Of a stretch of DNA of 64,000 bases, positions 34,343-43,021 are shown one piece after another. This DNA is from JAJPHI01 sp035541875. GTDB taxonomy: Bacteria > Desulfobacterota > Binatia > Binatales > Binataceae. The first letter of the stretch is position 1, and the number at the start of each line of letters is the position of its first letter. The notes beneath the pieces were generated by a model. The model saw nothing but the letters and a program-made list of their open reading frames with translations. It searched no databases and was not told the origin of the DNA. The DNA lies in the NCBI GenBank assembly GCA_035541875.1, contig DATKML010000029.1, positions 62,001 to 126,000 on the forward strand. The letters are read 5' to 3'. A program made the translations under genes and the position numbers.

Positions 34343-34427
34343 CGTCATTCTTAACGAAGGGAGCAGCCGCGACGGTAGTGAAGAATCTCGGACAACAGCT
34401 TCTCCCGCTTTACGGCGCGGAGCGCCG
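34343..34427. repeat. Repeat-like element plus GC hairpin between convergent genes
   Basis: A GTCATTCT...GAAGAATC type element (34343-34361 with 34378-34391) is followed by a 6-bp hairpin with a 3-base loop (34413-34418 with 34422-34427). A similar motif lies near 37325 and 38291. The hairpin probably terminates both chrA and the cyclase gene. Confidence 0.4.
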
Positions 34428-34494
34428 AGCGAGAAAAGCCGGCACCAGTTATCGGATCGGCAAAGCACTCCATTTTGGAGAATACGCTCCTCGC

Positions 34495-35424
34495 TCAGAA
34501 AAGCGCGATCGGATTCGCCGGCGACGCGGTCCCTCGCTCCAGTACCAGTGGCAACAGGCTGAACATAAACGCGTAGCGACCATCGCGCGCGCACTTCGAT
34601 GCGAGCGGATCGAGTTCCGCGTTGTCGATCAAATGCACCCCCATCATCACGAGCGTGCCCGTATGAATCGGCATTTTGAGCGGCGCGTCGTACGCCGTTG
34701 GCAGCACGTCGCTGATCGCGTCGGATCCGAGCACGGCGATCTTGCGCTCATGCAGCCATTCGAGACACAACGCATGCAGCCCCGGCATCCCGGCCGTCAT
34801 CGCGCTGGCGCCCTTGGCCCGCCGTAAAGTGAAACGGCCCGTCCGCAGCAGCATCACGTCGCCTTCGCCCACAGTCACGCGATGGTCCCGTTCAGCCGCT
34901 TCGAGGTCTTCGGGATAGATCGCATCGCCGGGCTCGATCCATTCGACCTTGCGAATCTTCGGAATATCGAGCAAGACGCCGCGACCGATGACACCGTCGC
35001 GCGCCACATCGATCGCGCATTTATGGGCGCCCTGGAAATCGATCTCGCTTGACGAGTCGAAGCCGTTATACATCTTGCCGTGCAAGAAATGATGGCACAG
35101 CGCATCGAGATGCGTCGTCGCTAGACCATGCGGCTCGATCGCAAAATAGTCGGCGCATCCGAAACATCCCAGTGGATGGCCGACCTGGCCGGAACGAATC
35201 ATCAGATGGGTCACTGGCGTCGGATTATCGCGCGCGGGCTGCGTCGGCAGTGGGCGTGAGAGCGAAACGCGCTCGCCTGTTTGCACGAGCTTGGCTGCAG
35301 CGACGCGCTTCTCGTCCGTGATGTAGTTCAAAGCACCGCGCTCATCGTCCTTGCCCCATCGCCCCCAATTGCTCACGCGTTCGAGCAGCTCGGCGATTTG
35401 CGGCGTAGTGTATGTGATCGGCAT
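34495..35424 (-). CDS. Cyclase family protein (kynurenine-formamidase-like metal hydrolase)
   Basis: The 309-residue protein has the cyclase-family metal motif H-x-D-x3-H in GLATTHLDALCHHFLHG (H99, H105, D107, H111/H112), followed by VGEGDVMLLRTGR and a C-terminal histidine region (MGVHLIDNAEL). These enzymes hydrolyse formamides or esters such as formyl-kynurenine. The substrate is unclear, and the length is longer than formamidases. It lies alone on the minus strand, after trmI and separated from it by an inverted repeat. Confidence 0.87.
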   Translation of the reverse strand: MPITYTTPQIAELLERVSNWGRWGKDDERGALNYITDEKRVAAAKLVQTGERVSLSRPLPTQPARDNPTPVTHLMIRSGQVGHPLGCFGCADYFAIEPHGLATTHLDALCHHFLHGKMYNGFDSSSEIDFQGAHKCAIDVARDGVIGRGVLLDIPKIRKVEWIEPGDAIYPEDLEAAERDHRVTVGEGDVMLLRTGRFTLRRAKGASAMTAGMPGLHALCLEWLHERKIAVLGSDAISDVLPTAYDAPLKMPIHTGTLVMMGVHLIDNAELDPLASKCARDGRYAFMFSLLPLVLERGTASPANPIALF

Positions 35425-35426
35425 CG

Positions 35427-35520
35427 GACCTACCCCCTAAGCCCCTCCCTGAAGGTAAGGGGACCAGACTTCGGATTTTTCTACTATCCCTTCCCTTCAG
35501 GGAAGGGACCACGGGTTAGG
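35427..35520. repeat. Imperfect long inverted repeat between trmI and the cyclase gene
   Basis: The core arms pair 35447-35455 with 35494-35502 exactly. Flanking parts (35427-35446 with 35503-35520) pair imperfectly. The central 38 bases are unpaired. The sequence has a CCCTGAAGG/CCTTCAGGG centre and could be an extragenic repeat or a weak terminator. It slightly overlaps the trmI stop. Confidence 0.4.
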
Positions 35521-36352
35521 TCACTTCTTCCTCCTCCGATTCCTCCCGCATCTCGATCGCTTCGCCTGCTTTCATCGGTTCCGCTAATCGTCGCGCTACG
35601 ATGATGAAGGCGCTGTGCGCGACCATCCGACTGACCGGGCGCACGCTCATTCCCTTGACTTGCCAGTTGCGTATCAAAGTCTCGAAACTCTCGATCTCCG
35701 CGAACATCCGACTGTGCTGCAACGCTTCAACTGTATCTTTGAGCTGGATTGCGGTGGGAACGTACGACACGAAGACGCCGCCCGGACGGAGTGCGCGAGA
35801 AACCACATCGAGGGCGCGACCCGGTTCCGGCAGGTCGAGGAAGATACGATCGACCTCGGTCTCGTCGAACCCTTCGTAAAGGTCACGCAGCTTTAATTCC
35901 CAGTTCGGAGCCTCGCCGAAGTAGGTCGCGACGTTGCGCTGCGCTCGCTTGGAGAAATCCTCGCGGATCTCGTAGGAGATGACGTGTCCGGTGGGACCGA
36001 CCGCTCGCAGCAACGCGATCGTGAATGCGCCGGCGCCGATACCTCCTTCGATTACGGTCGCACCCGGAAAGACGTCGCCCCACAAGAGCATCGGGCCGGT
36101 GTCCTTCGGATAGATGACCTGTGCCTTCCGTGGGAGCAACGGAATCAGGTCGGCATAAGTCGGCCGCAGCACGAGGAAGTATTCCCCTTTACTGAAACGC
36201 ACGCGTGACCCTTCTTCCAGTCCCCAGACTTCATCGGCGAGCAATTCGCCCCTGATAAGGAGCTTCCGGCCCCGTTCGAGGGTTTTCAAATAGCGGCGCC
36301 CTTTACGATCGATAAACAGCGCCGGTTCGTTTTCTTTGAATGGCTTACTCAA
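35516..36352 (-). CDS. trmI: tRNA (adenine-58-N1)-methyltransferase
   Basis: TrmI methylates A58 of the tRNA T-loop. The 278-residue protein has an N-terminal beta domain (GRKLLIRGELLADEVWGLEEGSRV). The SAM-binding motif GATVIEGGIGAGAFTIALLRAVG, ISYEIREDFSKRAQRN, FLDLPEPGRALDVVSRALRPGGVFVSYVPT and the C-terminal NWQVKGMSVRPVSRMVAHSAFI follow the TrmI order. An acidic tail (EESEEEEV) is unusual. It is the leftward member of a divergent pair with the small zinc-ribbon genes. Confidence 0.92.
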   Translation of the reverse strand: MSKPFKENEPALFIDRKGRRYLKTLERGRKLLIRGELLADEVWGLEEGSRVRFSKGEYFLVLRPTYADLIPLLPRKAQVIYPKDTGPMLLWGDVFPGATVIEGGIGAGAFTIALLRAVGPTGHVISYEIREDFSKRAQRNVATYFGEAPNWELKLRDLYEGFDETEVDRIFLDLPEPGRALDVVSRALRPGGVFVSYVPTAIQLKDTVEALQHSRMFAEIESFETLIRNWQVKGMSVRPVSRMVAHSAFIIVARRLAEPMKAGEAIEMREESEEEEVT

Positions 36353-36725
36353 GGTGGCATCACACTAGCAGAGCGCGTCGGCGCGCGGAGTGAGCCTGCA
36401 AGTCTGCGAGCTGCGTCAAAATCTCCGTGAAGCCGGTACCGGTTTTGGGTCCGCGCAAGCCTCTTTCCTTACGCAAATTATCTATAGGACAGCCGATCGG
36501 ACTTAAACGCTTGTCGCCCCGCGCAACCATCGTTCTGCTCTTGACTATAATGAGAGGCAGCACCTACTCTTGAGTCGACCCGGCGAGTACGATTCATCCG
36601 ATGCGAGCATCGGGCTGACGCGTTTTTGCCGGGTAATTTTTTGTAACGGTCGAGACTGCTAAAATAGTGTCCCGACAAATCGACGCGGCGATAGTTTAAG
36701 AACGATATAAGGATGGGCGAGAGCC
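36353..36725. other. 373-base divergent gap with a possible promoter
   Basis: No gene is seen. A consensus -10 hexamer TATAAT lies at 36546-36551 but without a clear -35 at 17 bases. A perfect 10-base palindrome lies at 36432-36441. A ribosome site GGATGGGCGAGAG precedes the next ATG. Confidence 0.3.
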
Positions 36726-36896
36726 ATGGCAGAAAAGAAGGCAAAGACGGCAGAAAAAAGCGGACACAGCCAGCACAAGCATATGTGTCCAAGTTGCGGC
36801 GCCGAGAGCAAGGTTACGATGTTTGCGGGCTACGGGCGCAAGGGCTTTTATCTCGTTTGTGACAAGGCCTGCGGCTATATCGGGCGTACGCGCTAG
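36726..36896 (+). CDS. Small zinc-ribbon-like protein
   Basis: This 56-residue reading frame has a Lys/His-rich N-terminal stretch and two cysteine pairs: C21-x2-C24 in MCPSCGAES and C45-x3-C49 in LVCDKACGYIG. The function is unknown. Conserved spacing suggests a zinc ribbon. Its ATG has a purine-rich site upstream (GGGCGAGAG). The next gene starts 13 bases after it and is also Cys-rich, so the two form a pair. Confidence 0.65.
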   Translation: MAEKKAKTAEKSGHSQHKHMCPSCGAESKVTMFAGYGRKGFYLVCDKACGYIGRTR

Positions 36897-36909
36897 GAGG
36901 CGGGGAGTT

Positions 36910-37251
36910 ATGGCCAGGGTGCGCAAGACCAAGACGTCCAAACGGGATCTGATGGCTGGCTTTGCCGATGCGGCCGAAGATACCGATGACGATGCGGATC
37001 TTCCCAAGGACGAAGCTGGTAGGCGCAAGATCAAACGCCAATACCTCGACCTGCTCGGTATCCGACTCGAAAAGCTGAAGGGCCGGATTCTCAATCGGGA
37101 ACGTATCAATAAGACGATAGAAGGGATCTACTTCATCTGCGCGAAGTGTATGAAGGTCTGCCACTCGCTCGATGAGGGCCTGCAGGAAGATCCCAATAAT
37201 ACCAATAATCTCTGCACCAAGTGCTCCAAGACCAAGCCGGCGGCGGCTTGA
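36910..37251 (+). CDS. Cys-rich zinc-ribbon-like protein
   Basis: From the ATG at 36910 (GGAGGCGGGGAG upstream) the product has 113 residues. A basic start is followed by an acidic low-complexity stretch (DAAEDTDDDADLPKDE) and a helix (RRKIKRQYLDLLGIRLEKLKGRILN). It ends with C77-x2-C80-x3-C84 and C102-x2-C105, a probable zinc site. The function is not recognised. The frame is open farther upstream, but that overlaps the small ribbon gene. A hairpin with a T-tail follows the stop. Confidence 0.75.
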   Translation: MARVRKTKTSKRDLMAGFADAAEDTDDDADLPKDEAGRRKIKRQYLDLLGIRLEKLKGRILNRERINKTIEGIYFICAKCMKVCHSLDEGLQEDPNNTNNLCTKCSKTKPAAA

Positions 37252-37271
37252 TCGCGTCGCGGTCTAGTCCG

Positions 37272-37310
37272 GACCGCATCCTGACAGGGGTGCGGTCTGC
37301 GCGGTCTTTT
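37272..37310 (+). terminator. Hairpin with T-tail
   Basis: A 7-bp inverted repeat (37272-37278 with 37291-37297) with a 12-base loop is followed by TCTTTT at 37305-37310, 20 bases after the stop of the Cys-rich gene. An extragenic GCATCCTGAG...GAAGAATC motif follows at 37325-37349. Confidence 0.5.
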
Positions 37311-37389
37311 CATCTGCCCGGGTTGGCATCCTGAGCGATGCGAAGAATCGGCGCGAAGCGCCCCACCTCAACTTCAAGGGAAAGACTAA

Positions 37390-38268
37390 ATGGCTGAACA
37401 GCGGGAACTGCGTGGCGCGGAGGGACTCCGTCTGGCCGCCGATGTCTTCGGGCCTGCCGACGGGCCGCCGGCGCTGCTACTGCACGGCCTCGGCCAGACG
37501 CGACAGTCGTGGGGGCTTGCGGCCGCGAAGTTGGGCGAGCAGGGATGGCGCGCGTATGCCATCGACCAGCGCGGCCACGGCGATAGCGAGCGTTCCCCCG
37601 CCGGCGAGTATGAGCATCGGCACGTCGCGACTGACGTTCTCGCGCTGTGCGAGATACTCGATCGTCCGCCACTGATTATCGGCGCATCGCTGGGTGGCGT
37701 GGCTGCGCTCTTCGCGCAAGGTGTCGCCGAGCGCAAACTCTTTCGCGGATTGGTGCTGGTCGATATCACTCCGGATATCGATATGGAGGGAGCGCGCCGC
37801 ATCATCGCCTTCATGTCCCGCAATCCTGACGGATACACCGACCTCGACGAGGCCGCCGAGGCTATCGGCTCGTATCGCGGCGAACGCGGCAAACCCTCAC
37901 CCTCGGGCCTCACGCGCGTGCTCCGCCAGGGCAGCGATGGGCGCTGGCGATGGCACTGGGATCCGCGCATCCTCGACGCGCGCAAGCGCTTCCTCACCGA
38001 TCAGGAGGCCGCCGACGCCTACCGCGATCGGATGCGCGCCGGGATGACCGCCGGAATCGATAAGCTTGATATCCCGACGATGCTCGTTCGGGGCGGCAGC
38101 AGCGATGTCGTCACGCCGGAAGCAGCGCAGGCACTGCTCCAGATGATCCCGCGCGCGAAGTACGTCGACGTGGCCGAAGCCACGCATATGGTGGCGGGCG
38201 ACCGCAACGATATCTTCACCTCCGCAGTCCTTGAGTTTGCACTCCCTCTGCTGGCCGAAACGGACTAG
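37390..38268 (+). CDS. Alpha/beta-hydrolase
   Basis: The 292-residue protein has the HGLGQTRQSW oxyanion loop and AIDQRGHGDSERS. The nucleophile elbow GASLGG, the acid region MLVRGGSSDVVTPEAAQAL and the C-terminal VDVAEATHMVAGDRNDIF (catalytic histidine) follow. The length and layout are typical for soluble hydrolases such as peroxidases, esterases or lactonases. The substrate is unknown. It stands alone between two repeat-like hairpins. Confidence 0.9.
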   Translation: MAEQRELRGAEGLRLAADVFGPADGPPALLLHGLGQTRQSWGLAAAKLGEQGWRAYAIDQRGHGDSERSPAGEYEHRHVATDVLALCEILDRPPLIIGASLGGVAALFAQGVAERKLFRGLVLVDITPDIDMEGARRIIAFMSRNPDGYTDLDEAAEAIGSYRGERGKPSPSGLTRVLRQGSDGRWRWHWDPRILDARKRFLTDQEAADAYRDRMRAGMTAGIDKLDIPTMLVRGGSSDVVTPEAAQALLQMIPRAKYVDVAEATHMVAGDRNDIFTSAVLEFALPLLAETD

Positions 38269-38290
38269 CGTGGTATCCAAATCTGCAGGA

Positions 38291-38319
38291 TGTCATTCTT
38301 CGCTTCGCGAAGAATGACA
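38291..38319. terminator. Perfect hairpin, possible extragenic repeat
   Basis: A 13-bp perfect stem (38291-38303 with 38307-38319) with a 3-base loop lies between the convergent hydrolase and enoyl-CoA hydratase genes. It has the TGTCATTCTTCGC type sequence also seen in weaker form near 34343 and 37325. Confidence 0.6.
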
Positions 38320-38350
38320 ATTCGAACTTTTCGGCCAAATTTACTGGCTT

Positions 38351-39220
38351 CTACTTCTGATTGGTCTTGAACCCCAGCGCCTTCGCAGTCTCCGGTGGCA
38401 GTCCGTTGGGATCCATCAGGAGACCGTACACCTTGAGATTGTGCGTATGCGCCAGTTGATGGAGCGCGAATGAAGTCTGCATCGCGGGCACCCGTCCCTG
38501 CACATCTTCCGCCGCATTAACCGCTTCCTTCGCCAGCTTGAGCGCGAAGAGCGGCTTGCGCGCGATCTTCGTCGCCATCGCCAGTGCCGCTTCCTGTAGC
38601 TGATCGCGTGGCACCACCTGATTCACCATCCCAATCCGATGCGCCTCCGCGGCCGTCATCCAATCGCCGGTGAAGAGGAATTCTTTAGCCTTGCGCGAGC
38701 CCATCTCCCACGGATGAGCGAAATACTCGACGCCGCCGATTCCGAAGCTGACCGCGTGATCGACGAACTCTGCATCCTCGCTCGCGATAATGATGTCGCA
38801 CGGCCATACCAGCATCAGGCCGCCCATGATGCATCGTCCGTGCACCGCCGCGATCGTCGGTTTGGGGATATTGCGCCATCGCTCGCTGAGCCCGATATAG
38901 AGCTCCTTCTCGCGCGCCATCTGCGACTCGGCGCCCTGGCAAGTGAATCCGCACCAGGTCCCGACGGTCTGATACTTCAGCATCGTTTCGTAGGAGTTTT
39001 TCTCCCGCAGGTCGTGCCCGGCCGAGAAATGCGGACCATTCGCCGCCAGGATAATCACCTTGATGTTGTCATCCTGTGCGGCTCTATCGAACGCGCTGTT
39101 CAGCTCATAAAGAAACTTGGTGTCTTGCGAGTTGCGCGCCTCTACCCGATTCAAAACGATCCGGGCGACGTGCTCGGCCGGGTTCTCATAGAGGATATGG
39201 TCGAATGCTTTGGTTTCCAT
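38351..39220 (-). CDS. Enoyl-CoA hydratase/isomerase family protein
   Basis: The 289-residue protein shows the crotonase pattern: IILAANGPHFSAGHDL (oxyanion hole), TIAAVHGRCIMGGLMLVWPCDIIIASEDAEFVDHAVSFGIGGV, and a C-terminal helical part (AFALHQLAHTHNLKVYGLL). The first catalytic glutamate of classic hydratases is replaced in GRCIMGG, so a true hydratase is uncertain. It could be an isomerase or dehydratase of fatty or aromatic acyl-CoA. A long insert between residues 70 and 100 contains WCGFTCQGAE. Confidence 0.85.
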   Translation of the reverse strand: METKAFDHILYENPAEHVARIVLNRVEARNSQDTKFLYELNSAFDRAAQDDNIKVIILAANGPHFSAGHDLREKNSYETMLKYQTVGTWCGFTCQGAESQMAREKELYIGLSERWRNIPKPTIAAVHGRCIMGGLMLVWPCDIIIASEDAEFVDHAVSFGIGGVEYFAHPWEMGSRKAKEFLFTGDWMTAAEAHRIGMVNQVVPRDQLQEAALAMATKIARKPLFALKLAKEAVNAAEDVQGRVPAMQTSFALHQLAHTHNLKVYGLLMDPNGLPPETAKALGFKTNQK

Positions 39221-39457
39221 GAATGGCTCCCTCCGACGATGATGATGTTTGCTTCAATAGCAAAATTAGTGCTGGGGCGGCGCGGAGCTTAGCAGCGCTT
39301 CCGCCGGATTTGTAGATTTCGCTGCGAGAGCGCAAACTGCATCGTGCAGCACGCACCAAGTCTGGACGGCACCCGTGACTAATCACCGGCTTTCCTTGGC
39401 GCGTGCGACCCGCTAATTGTCGTGGGGGCCTAGTGGGCCCAAGGATGCGAAGGGGCA

Positions 39458-40396
39458 ATGTCGCTACAGCTTATTCCACCTGATATCAATATCGATTTCG
39501 TCGGCAAGCGCTACTTTTTCGTGGTCCTGTCGACGCTGATTAATATCGCCGCGCTCGTCTGCCTCTTTACGATCGGGTTCAACTACGGTGTCGATTTCAA
39601 GGGCGGCAGCGTCGTTCAGCTCAAATTCGATCATCCGACCAGCGGCGAGCAGATTCGCAAGGCGCTTGCATCGCTCGACCTTGGCGACGTTACGGTGCAG
39701 GACTTCGGAGCCCAGGATCAGAATCAGTATCTCGTGCGTTTCGAGCAGATTAAGAACATCGGCAGCGTCGGCACCCGGATTCAGGGGGCTGTGAATGAGG
39801 CCTATTCCGGGAGTAACAAGGCCGAGGTTCTGCGCGTCGAAACCGTTGGCGCGAAAGTCGGCCACGATCTACGCGTCGATGGGTTCCTCGCTGTTGCCTT
39901 TGCCACCCTTTTTATGGGCATTTACATCGCGATTCAGTTCCGCGGCGTCAGTTGGAGCTTTGGCGCGGGCGCTGTTATCGCCCTAATCCACGACGTTCTG
40001 GTCGTGAGCCTCGCGCTGATCATCTCGCGCTATGAATTCGATTTAACCACGCTCGCGGCCCTGCTCACCGTTATCGGTTTCTCGGTCCACGATACGATTA
40101 TCGTCTCGGACCGTATCCGCGAGGATTCGACTAAACGTCGCCGTGAATCGATCGCGACGATCATGAACAGCGCTATCAACGAAACGCTCTCGCGTACGAT
40201 CCTGACCTCCGGCACTGCACTCACCGTTCTCGCGTCGCTCCTTGTGCTCGGTGGCCCGATCCTGCGCCCGGCGGCCTTCACGCTCTTTGTCGGCATCATC
40301 ACCGGTACCTACTCCTCGATTTATATCGCTGGCCCCGTAGTCCTTTTCTGGGAGGGCGACCAGAAATCGAAGGGCTCCGCTTCGCGCGCGGCCTGA
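39458..40396 (+). CDS. secF: Protein translocase subunit SecF
   Basis: SecF works with SecD to drive protein export using the proton gradient. The 312-residue protein has the first helix, the signature FNYGVDFKGGSVVQL, and a periplasmic domain. The later helices include ALIHDVLVVSLAL, TVIGFSVHDTIIVSDRIRE and NETLSRTILTSGTALTVLASLLV. All are typical. No secD is next to it: the upstream gene is an enoyl-CoA hydratase on the other strand. A small hypothetical gene follows 24 bases after. Confidence 0.93.
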   Translation: MSLQLIPPDINIDFVGKRYFFVVLSTLINIAALVCLFTIGFNYGVDFKGGSVVQLKFDHPTSGEQIRKALASLDLGDVTVQDFGAQDQNQYLVRFEQIKNIGSVGTRIQGAVNEAYSGSNKAEVLRVETVGAKVGHDLRVDGFLAVAFATLFMGIYIAIQFRGVSWSFGAGAVIALIHDVLVVSLALIISRYEFDLTTLAALLTVIGFSVHDTIIVSDRIREDSTKRRRESIATIMNSAINETLSRTILTSGTALTVLASLLVLGGPILRPAAFTLFVGIITGTYSSIYIAGPVVLFWEGDQKSKGSASRAA

Positions 40397-40420
40397 TCCG
40401 CGCGCGTAACCTATCGCAGC

Positions 40421-40744
40421 GTGGCATTGGAACTGCGCACAGGTCGGGGTATCTATCGGCTGGTGACGGCCGCGCCACCCAAGGCCGAAAAGGGCAGTCA
40501 GATTCTGACGTTGGCGTTGGAACGGGCCGACGGGATCGAACGCGTGGTCTTCGGATGCCGTATCGACTCGAGCTTGCCTGATTCCGGCGCCGAAGCCGAG
40601 CAGATCCTGACGACCCTTGGTCCTTGGGTCGAACGCGACTTCGAGCAGATTCGGGAAGCTGCCCTGAAGACGATCCGCACCGAGCGAAAACTCCACGAAA
40701 TCGAGCTGAACCGCGACCGCCCGGGCCCTTTCCGGGTCGCCTGA
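40421..40744 (+). CDS. Hypothetical protein
   Basis: The 107-residue protein is not recognised. It starts with GTG at 40421 and reads as a coherent protein with ILTLALERADGIERVVFGCRID, then an acidic helix (AEQILTTLGPWVERDFEQIREAALKTIRTERKLHEIELN). It follows secF by 24 bases on the same strand, so it may be co-transcribed. The ribosome site is weak, and the length could be from a chance frame, but its codon use resembles neighbours. Confidence 0.55.
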   Translation: MALELRTGRGIYRLVTAAPPKAEKGSQILTLALERADGIERVVFGCRIDSSLPDSGAEAEQILTTLGPWVERDFEQIREAALKTIRTERKLHEIELNRDRPGPFRVA

Positions 40745-40850
40745 CTCTGCCGCAGGCGCCGTCCTCGCCTTAAATCTGGGCTAATAACCCTTGACTAACG
40801 CAGAAGAAGAAATTAACAGACTCAGTGGGTCGATTATTGTCGTTCCCGGT

Positions 40851-40880
40851 TTGACAGAAAATCGCGAAGGGCTATAGTAT
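40851..40880 (+). promoter_or_regulatory. Sigma70-like promoter of the isc operon
   Basis: TTGACA at 40851-40856 is followed by TATAGT at 40873-40878 (16-base spacer) or TAGTAT at 40875-40880 (18-base spacer). It lies about 55 bases before the iscS start. No clear IscR palindrome is visible. Confidence 0.7.
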
Positions 40881-40933
40881 ACCTAGCAGGTCCACTAATT
40901 TAGTCTTTACGAGAGCCTCTCATAGAGGACGTG

Positions 40934-42154
40934 ATGCCCAAGTTGCCTATATACATGGATAACCACGCCACGACGCCCGTCGATAAGCGGGTCCTCGAGG
41001 CGATGCTTCCCTATTTTTCCGAGAAATTCGGCAATGCTGCCAGCCGCAACCATAGCTTTGGCTGGGAAGCCGAAGAGGCGGTCGATCGCGCCCGCAACCA
41101 GATCGCCGCGCTGATCGGAGCGAAGCCCAAGGAGATCATCTTCACCAGCGGCGCGACCGAGTCGGATAACCTGGCGATCAAGGGCGTGGTTGAGTTCTAC
41201 AAGGATAAGGGCAACCACATCATTACCTGTGTGACCGAACATAAGGCGGTGCTGGATAGCTGCAAGGCTCTTGAGCGGACGGGTAAAGCTACGGTTACCT
41301 ATCTGCCCGTCGATAAATACGGGATGATCGATCCGGACGACCTGCGCAAGGCGATTACCGACAAGACCATCCTGATCTCGATCATGTACGCCAACAACGA
41401 AATCGGCACGATTCATCCCATTCGTGAAATCGGCAAGATCGCCAAGGAGAAGGGCATCCTGTTTCACTGTGATGCGGTTCAGGCAGCCGGCAAAATCCCT
41501 GTCGATGTTGAACGCGACGGGATCGATCTCGCAGCCCTGAGCGCCCATAAGATTTATGGTCCGAAGGGTATCGGCGCGCTCTATGTCCGCTCGAAGGGGC
41601 CGCGCGTCCGTTTAACCGCACAGATGGACGGTGGTGGTCACGAGCGCGGTATGCGCTCTGGGACGCTGAACGTCACGGGTATCGTTGGACTCGGCAAGGC
41701 CTGCGAAGTGGCTCAAGCCGAGATGGTCGAGGAGAATCGTCGACTCAACGACCTGCGCAGCAAGCTGCAGGCAGAACTATTCGAGCGGCTTGAAGATGTC
41801 GCCCTGAATGGTCATCCGACGGAGCGTCTGCCCGGAAATCTCAACGTGAGCTTTGCCTACGTCGAGGGCGAATCGCTGCTGATGGGTATCAGCGACGTCG
41901 CTGTAAGTTCGGGTTCGGCCTGTACCTCAGCGACACTCGAACCGTCGTATGTAATTCGTGCCTTAGGCGTGAGCGAGGAGCTGGCGCATAGCTCGATCCG
42001 CTTCGGCTTGGGTCGATTTAACACCGAAGAAGAAGTTGATTACGTGGCCGATCGCGTGGTGCGTGAGGTAAGTCGGCTCCGCGAGATGTCGCCGCTGTAC
42101 GAGATGGCTAAGGAAGGGATCGACCTCAAGTCGGTCAACTGGAAGGCGGAATAA
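40934..42154 (+). CDS. iscS: Cysteine desulfurase IscS
   Basis: IscS removes sulfur from cysteine for Fe-S cluster assembly. The 406-residue PLP protein has MDNHATTPVDKRVLEAMLPYF and the PLP lysine in LSAHKIYGPKGIGAL. The active-site loop with the mobile cysteine is SSGSACTSATLEPSYVIRALG. The ATG at 40934 directly follows a GTG and has an AGAGGA site. It opens the isc cluster, with no iscR upstream. Confidence 0.97.
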   Translation: MPKLPIYMDNHATTPVDKRVLEAMLPYFSEKFGNAASRNHSFGWEAEEAVDRARNQIAALIGAKPKEIIFTSGATESDNLAIKGVVEFYKDKGNHIITCVTEHKAVLDSCKALERTGKATVTYLPVDKYGMIDPDDLRKAITDKTILISIMYANNEIGTIHPIREIGKIAKEKGILFHCDAVQAAGKIPVDVERDGIDLAALSAHKIYGPKGIGALYVRSKGPRVRLTAQMDGGGHERGMRSGTLNVTGIVGLGKACEVAQAEMVEENRRLNDLRSKLQAELFERLEDVALNGHPTERLPGNLNVSFAYVEGESLLMGISDVAVSSGSACTSATLEPSYVIRALGVSEELAHSSIRFGLGRFNTEEEVDYVADRVVREVSRLREMSPLYEMAKEGIDLKSVNWKAE

Positions 42155-42226
42155 GTTACCGCGTGGCGCGTCAGCGCCGCGCATCGAGATTGGCCCGCGT
42201 TCAGATCGCGGCTACGGGTGAGGCAG

Positions 42227-42646
42227 ATGGCTTACTCAGATAAGGTTATTGACCATTATACGAACCCCCGCAATGTCGGGAGCTTCGCGAAAAGTGAAGA
42301 GAACGTCGGGACCGGCGTGGTTGGCGCGCCCGAGTGCGGTGACGTTATGAAATTGCAGCTCAAGATCAATCCCGAGAACGGGATGATCGAAGACGCCAAG
42401 TTCAAGACCTTTGGATGTGGCAGCGCGATCGCGAGTTCGAGCTATGTGACCGAATTGGTTAAGGGCAAACACGTCGATGAAGCGCTCGCGATCAAGAACA
42501 TGAAGATCGTGCAAGAGCTCAATCTGCCGCCCGTAAAAATCCATTGCTCGGTGCTGGCCGAGGATGCGATCAAGGCGGCGATCGCCGACTGGCGGAAGCA
42601 TCAGGGCGAAGCTGTGCCGTCGGTCAAAAAGGCAGAGAACGCGTAA
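42227..42646 (+). CDS. iscU: Fe-S cluster scaffold protein IscU
   Basis: IscU holds the nascent cluster. The 139-residue protein has the three cluster cysteines C37 (APECGDVM), C64 (TFGCGSAIASSS) and C107 (IHCSVLAEDA). The LPPVK motif recognised by the HscA chaperone is at residues 100-104. Its ATG at 42227 has an AGG site nearby. It lies between iscS and iscA in the standard order. Confidence 0.97.
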   Translation: MAYSDKVIDHYTNPRNVGSFAKSEENVGTGVVGAPECGDVMKLQLKINPENGMIEDAKFKTFGCGSAIASSSYVTELVKGKHVDEALAIKNMKIVQELNLPPVKIHCSVLAEDAIKAAIADWRKHQGEAVPSVKKAENA

Positions 42647-42667
42647 GGTCGCTGGGAGTCATCGACG

Positions 42668-42982
42668 ATGGTTACTCTGTCGGAGTCGGCAGTCGATAAG
42701 ATTAAAAAGCTTGCAGCCGAGAAGCCGGATTGCGGCCTGCGCGTGAAAGTCGTGGGCGGCGGATGCTCGGGCTTGCAGTACCGGATGGAAATCGACTGCC
42801 CCAAGGAGCGCGACAAGATTTTCGAGCGCGACGGCGCGCGCCTGATCGTCGACAAGAAGAGCTTCCTCTACCTGAACGGGTCGGAACTCGATTATGCCGA
42901 GGAACTGATGTCATCGGGCTTCCGTCTATTGAATCCCAACGCCAAGCGTAGTTGCGGATGTGGTGAGTCGTTCACTGTCTGA
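42668..42982 (+). CDS. iscA: A-type Fe-S carrier IscA
   Basis: The 104-residue protein has the three conserved cysteines of A-type carriers: C33 in GGGCSGLQY, and C96 and C98 in SCGCGESFTV. It passes clusters to target proteins. Its ATG lies 21 bases after the iscU stop. The length and motifs fit IscA/ErpA; the name is chosen because of the operon. Confidence 0.94.
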   Translation: MVTLSESAVDKIKKLAAEKPDCGLRVKVVGGGCSGLQYRMEIDCPKERDKIFERDGARLIVDKKSFLYLNGSELDYAEELMSSGFRLLNPNAKRSCGCGESFTV

Positions 42983-43021
42983 GCGCAGTCTTTAGGTTGA
43001 GATGCCGGATGCGTTCCGATC

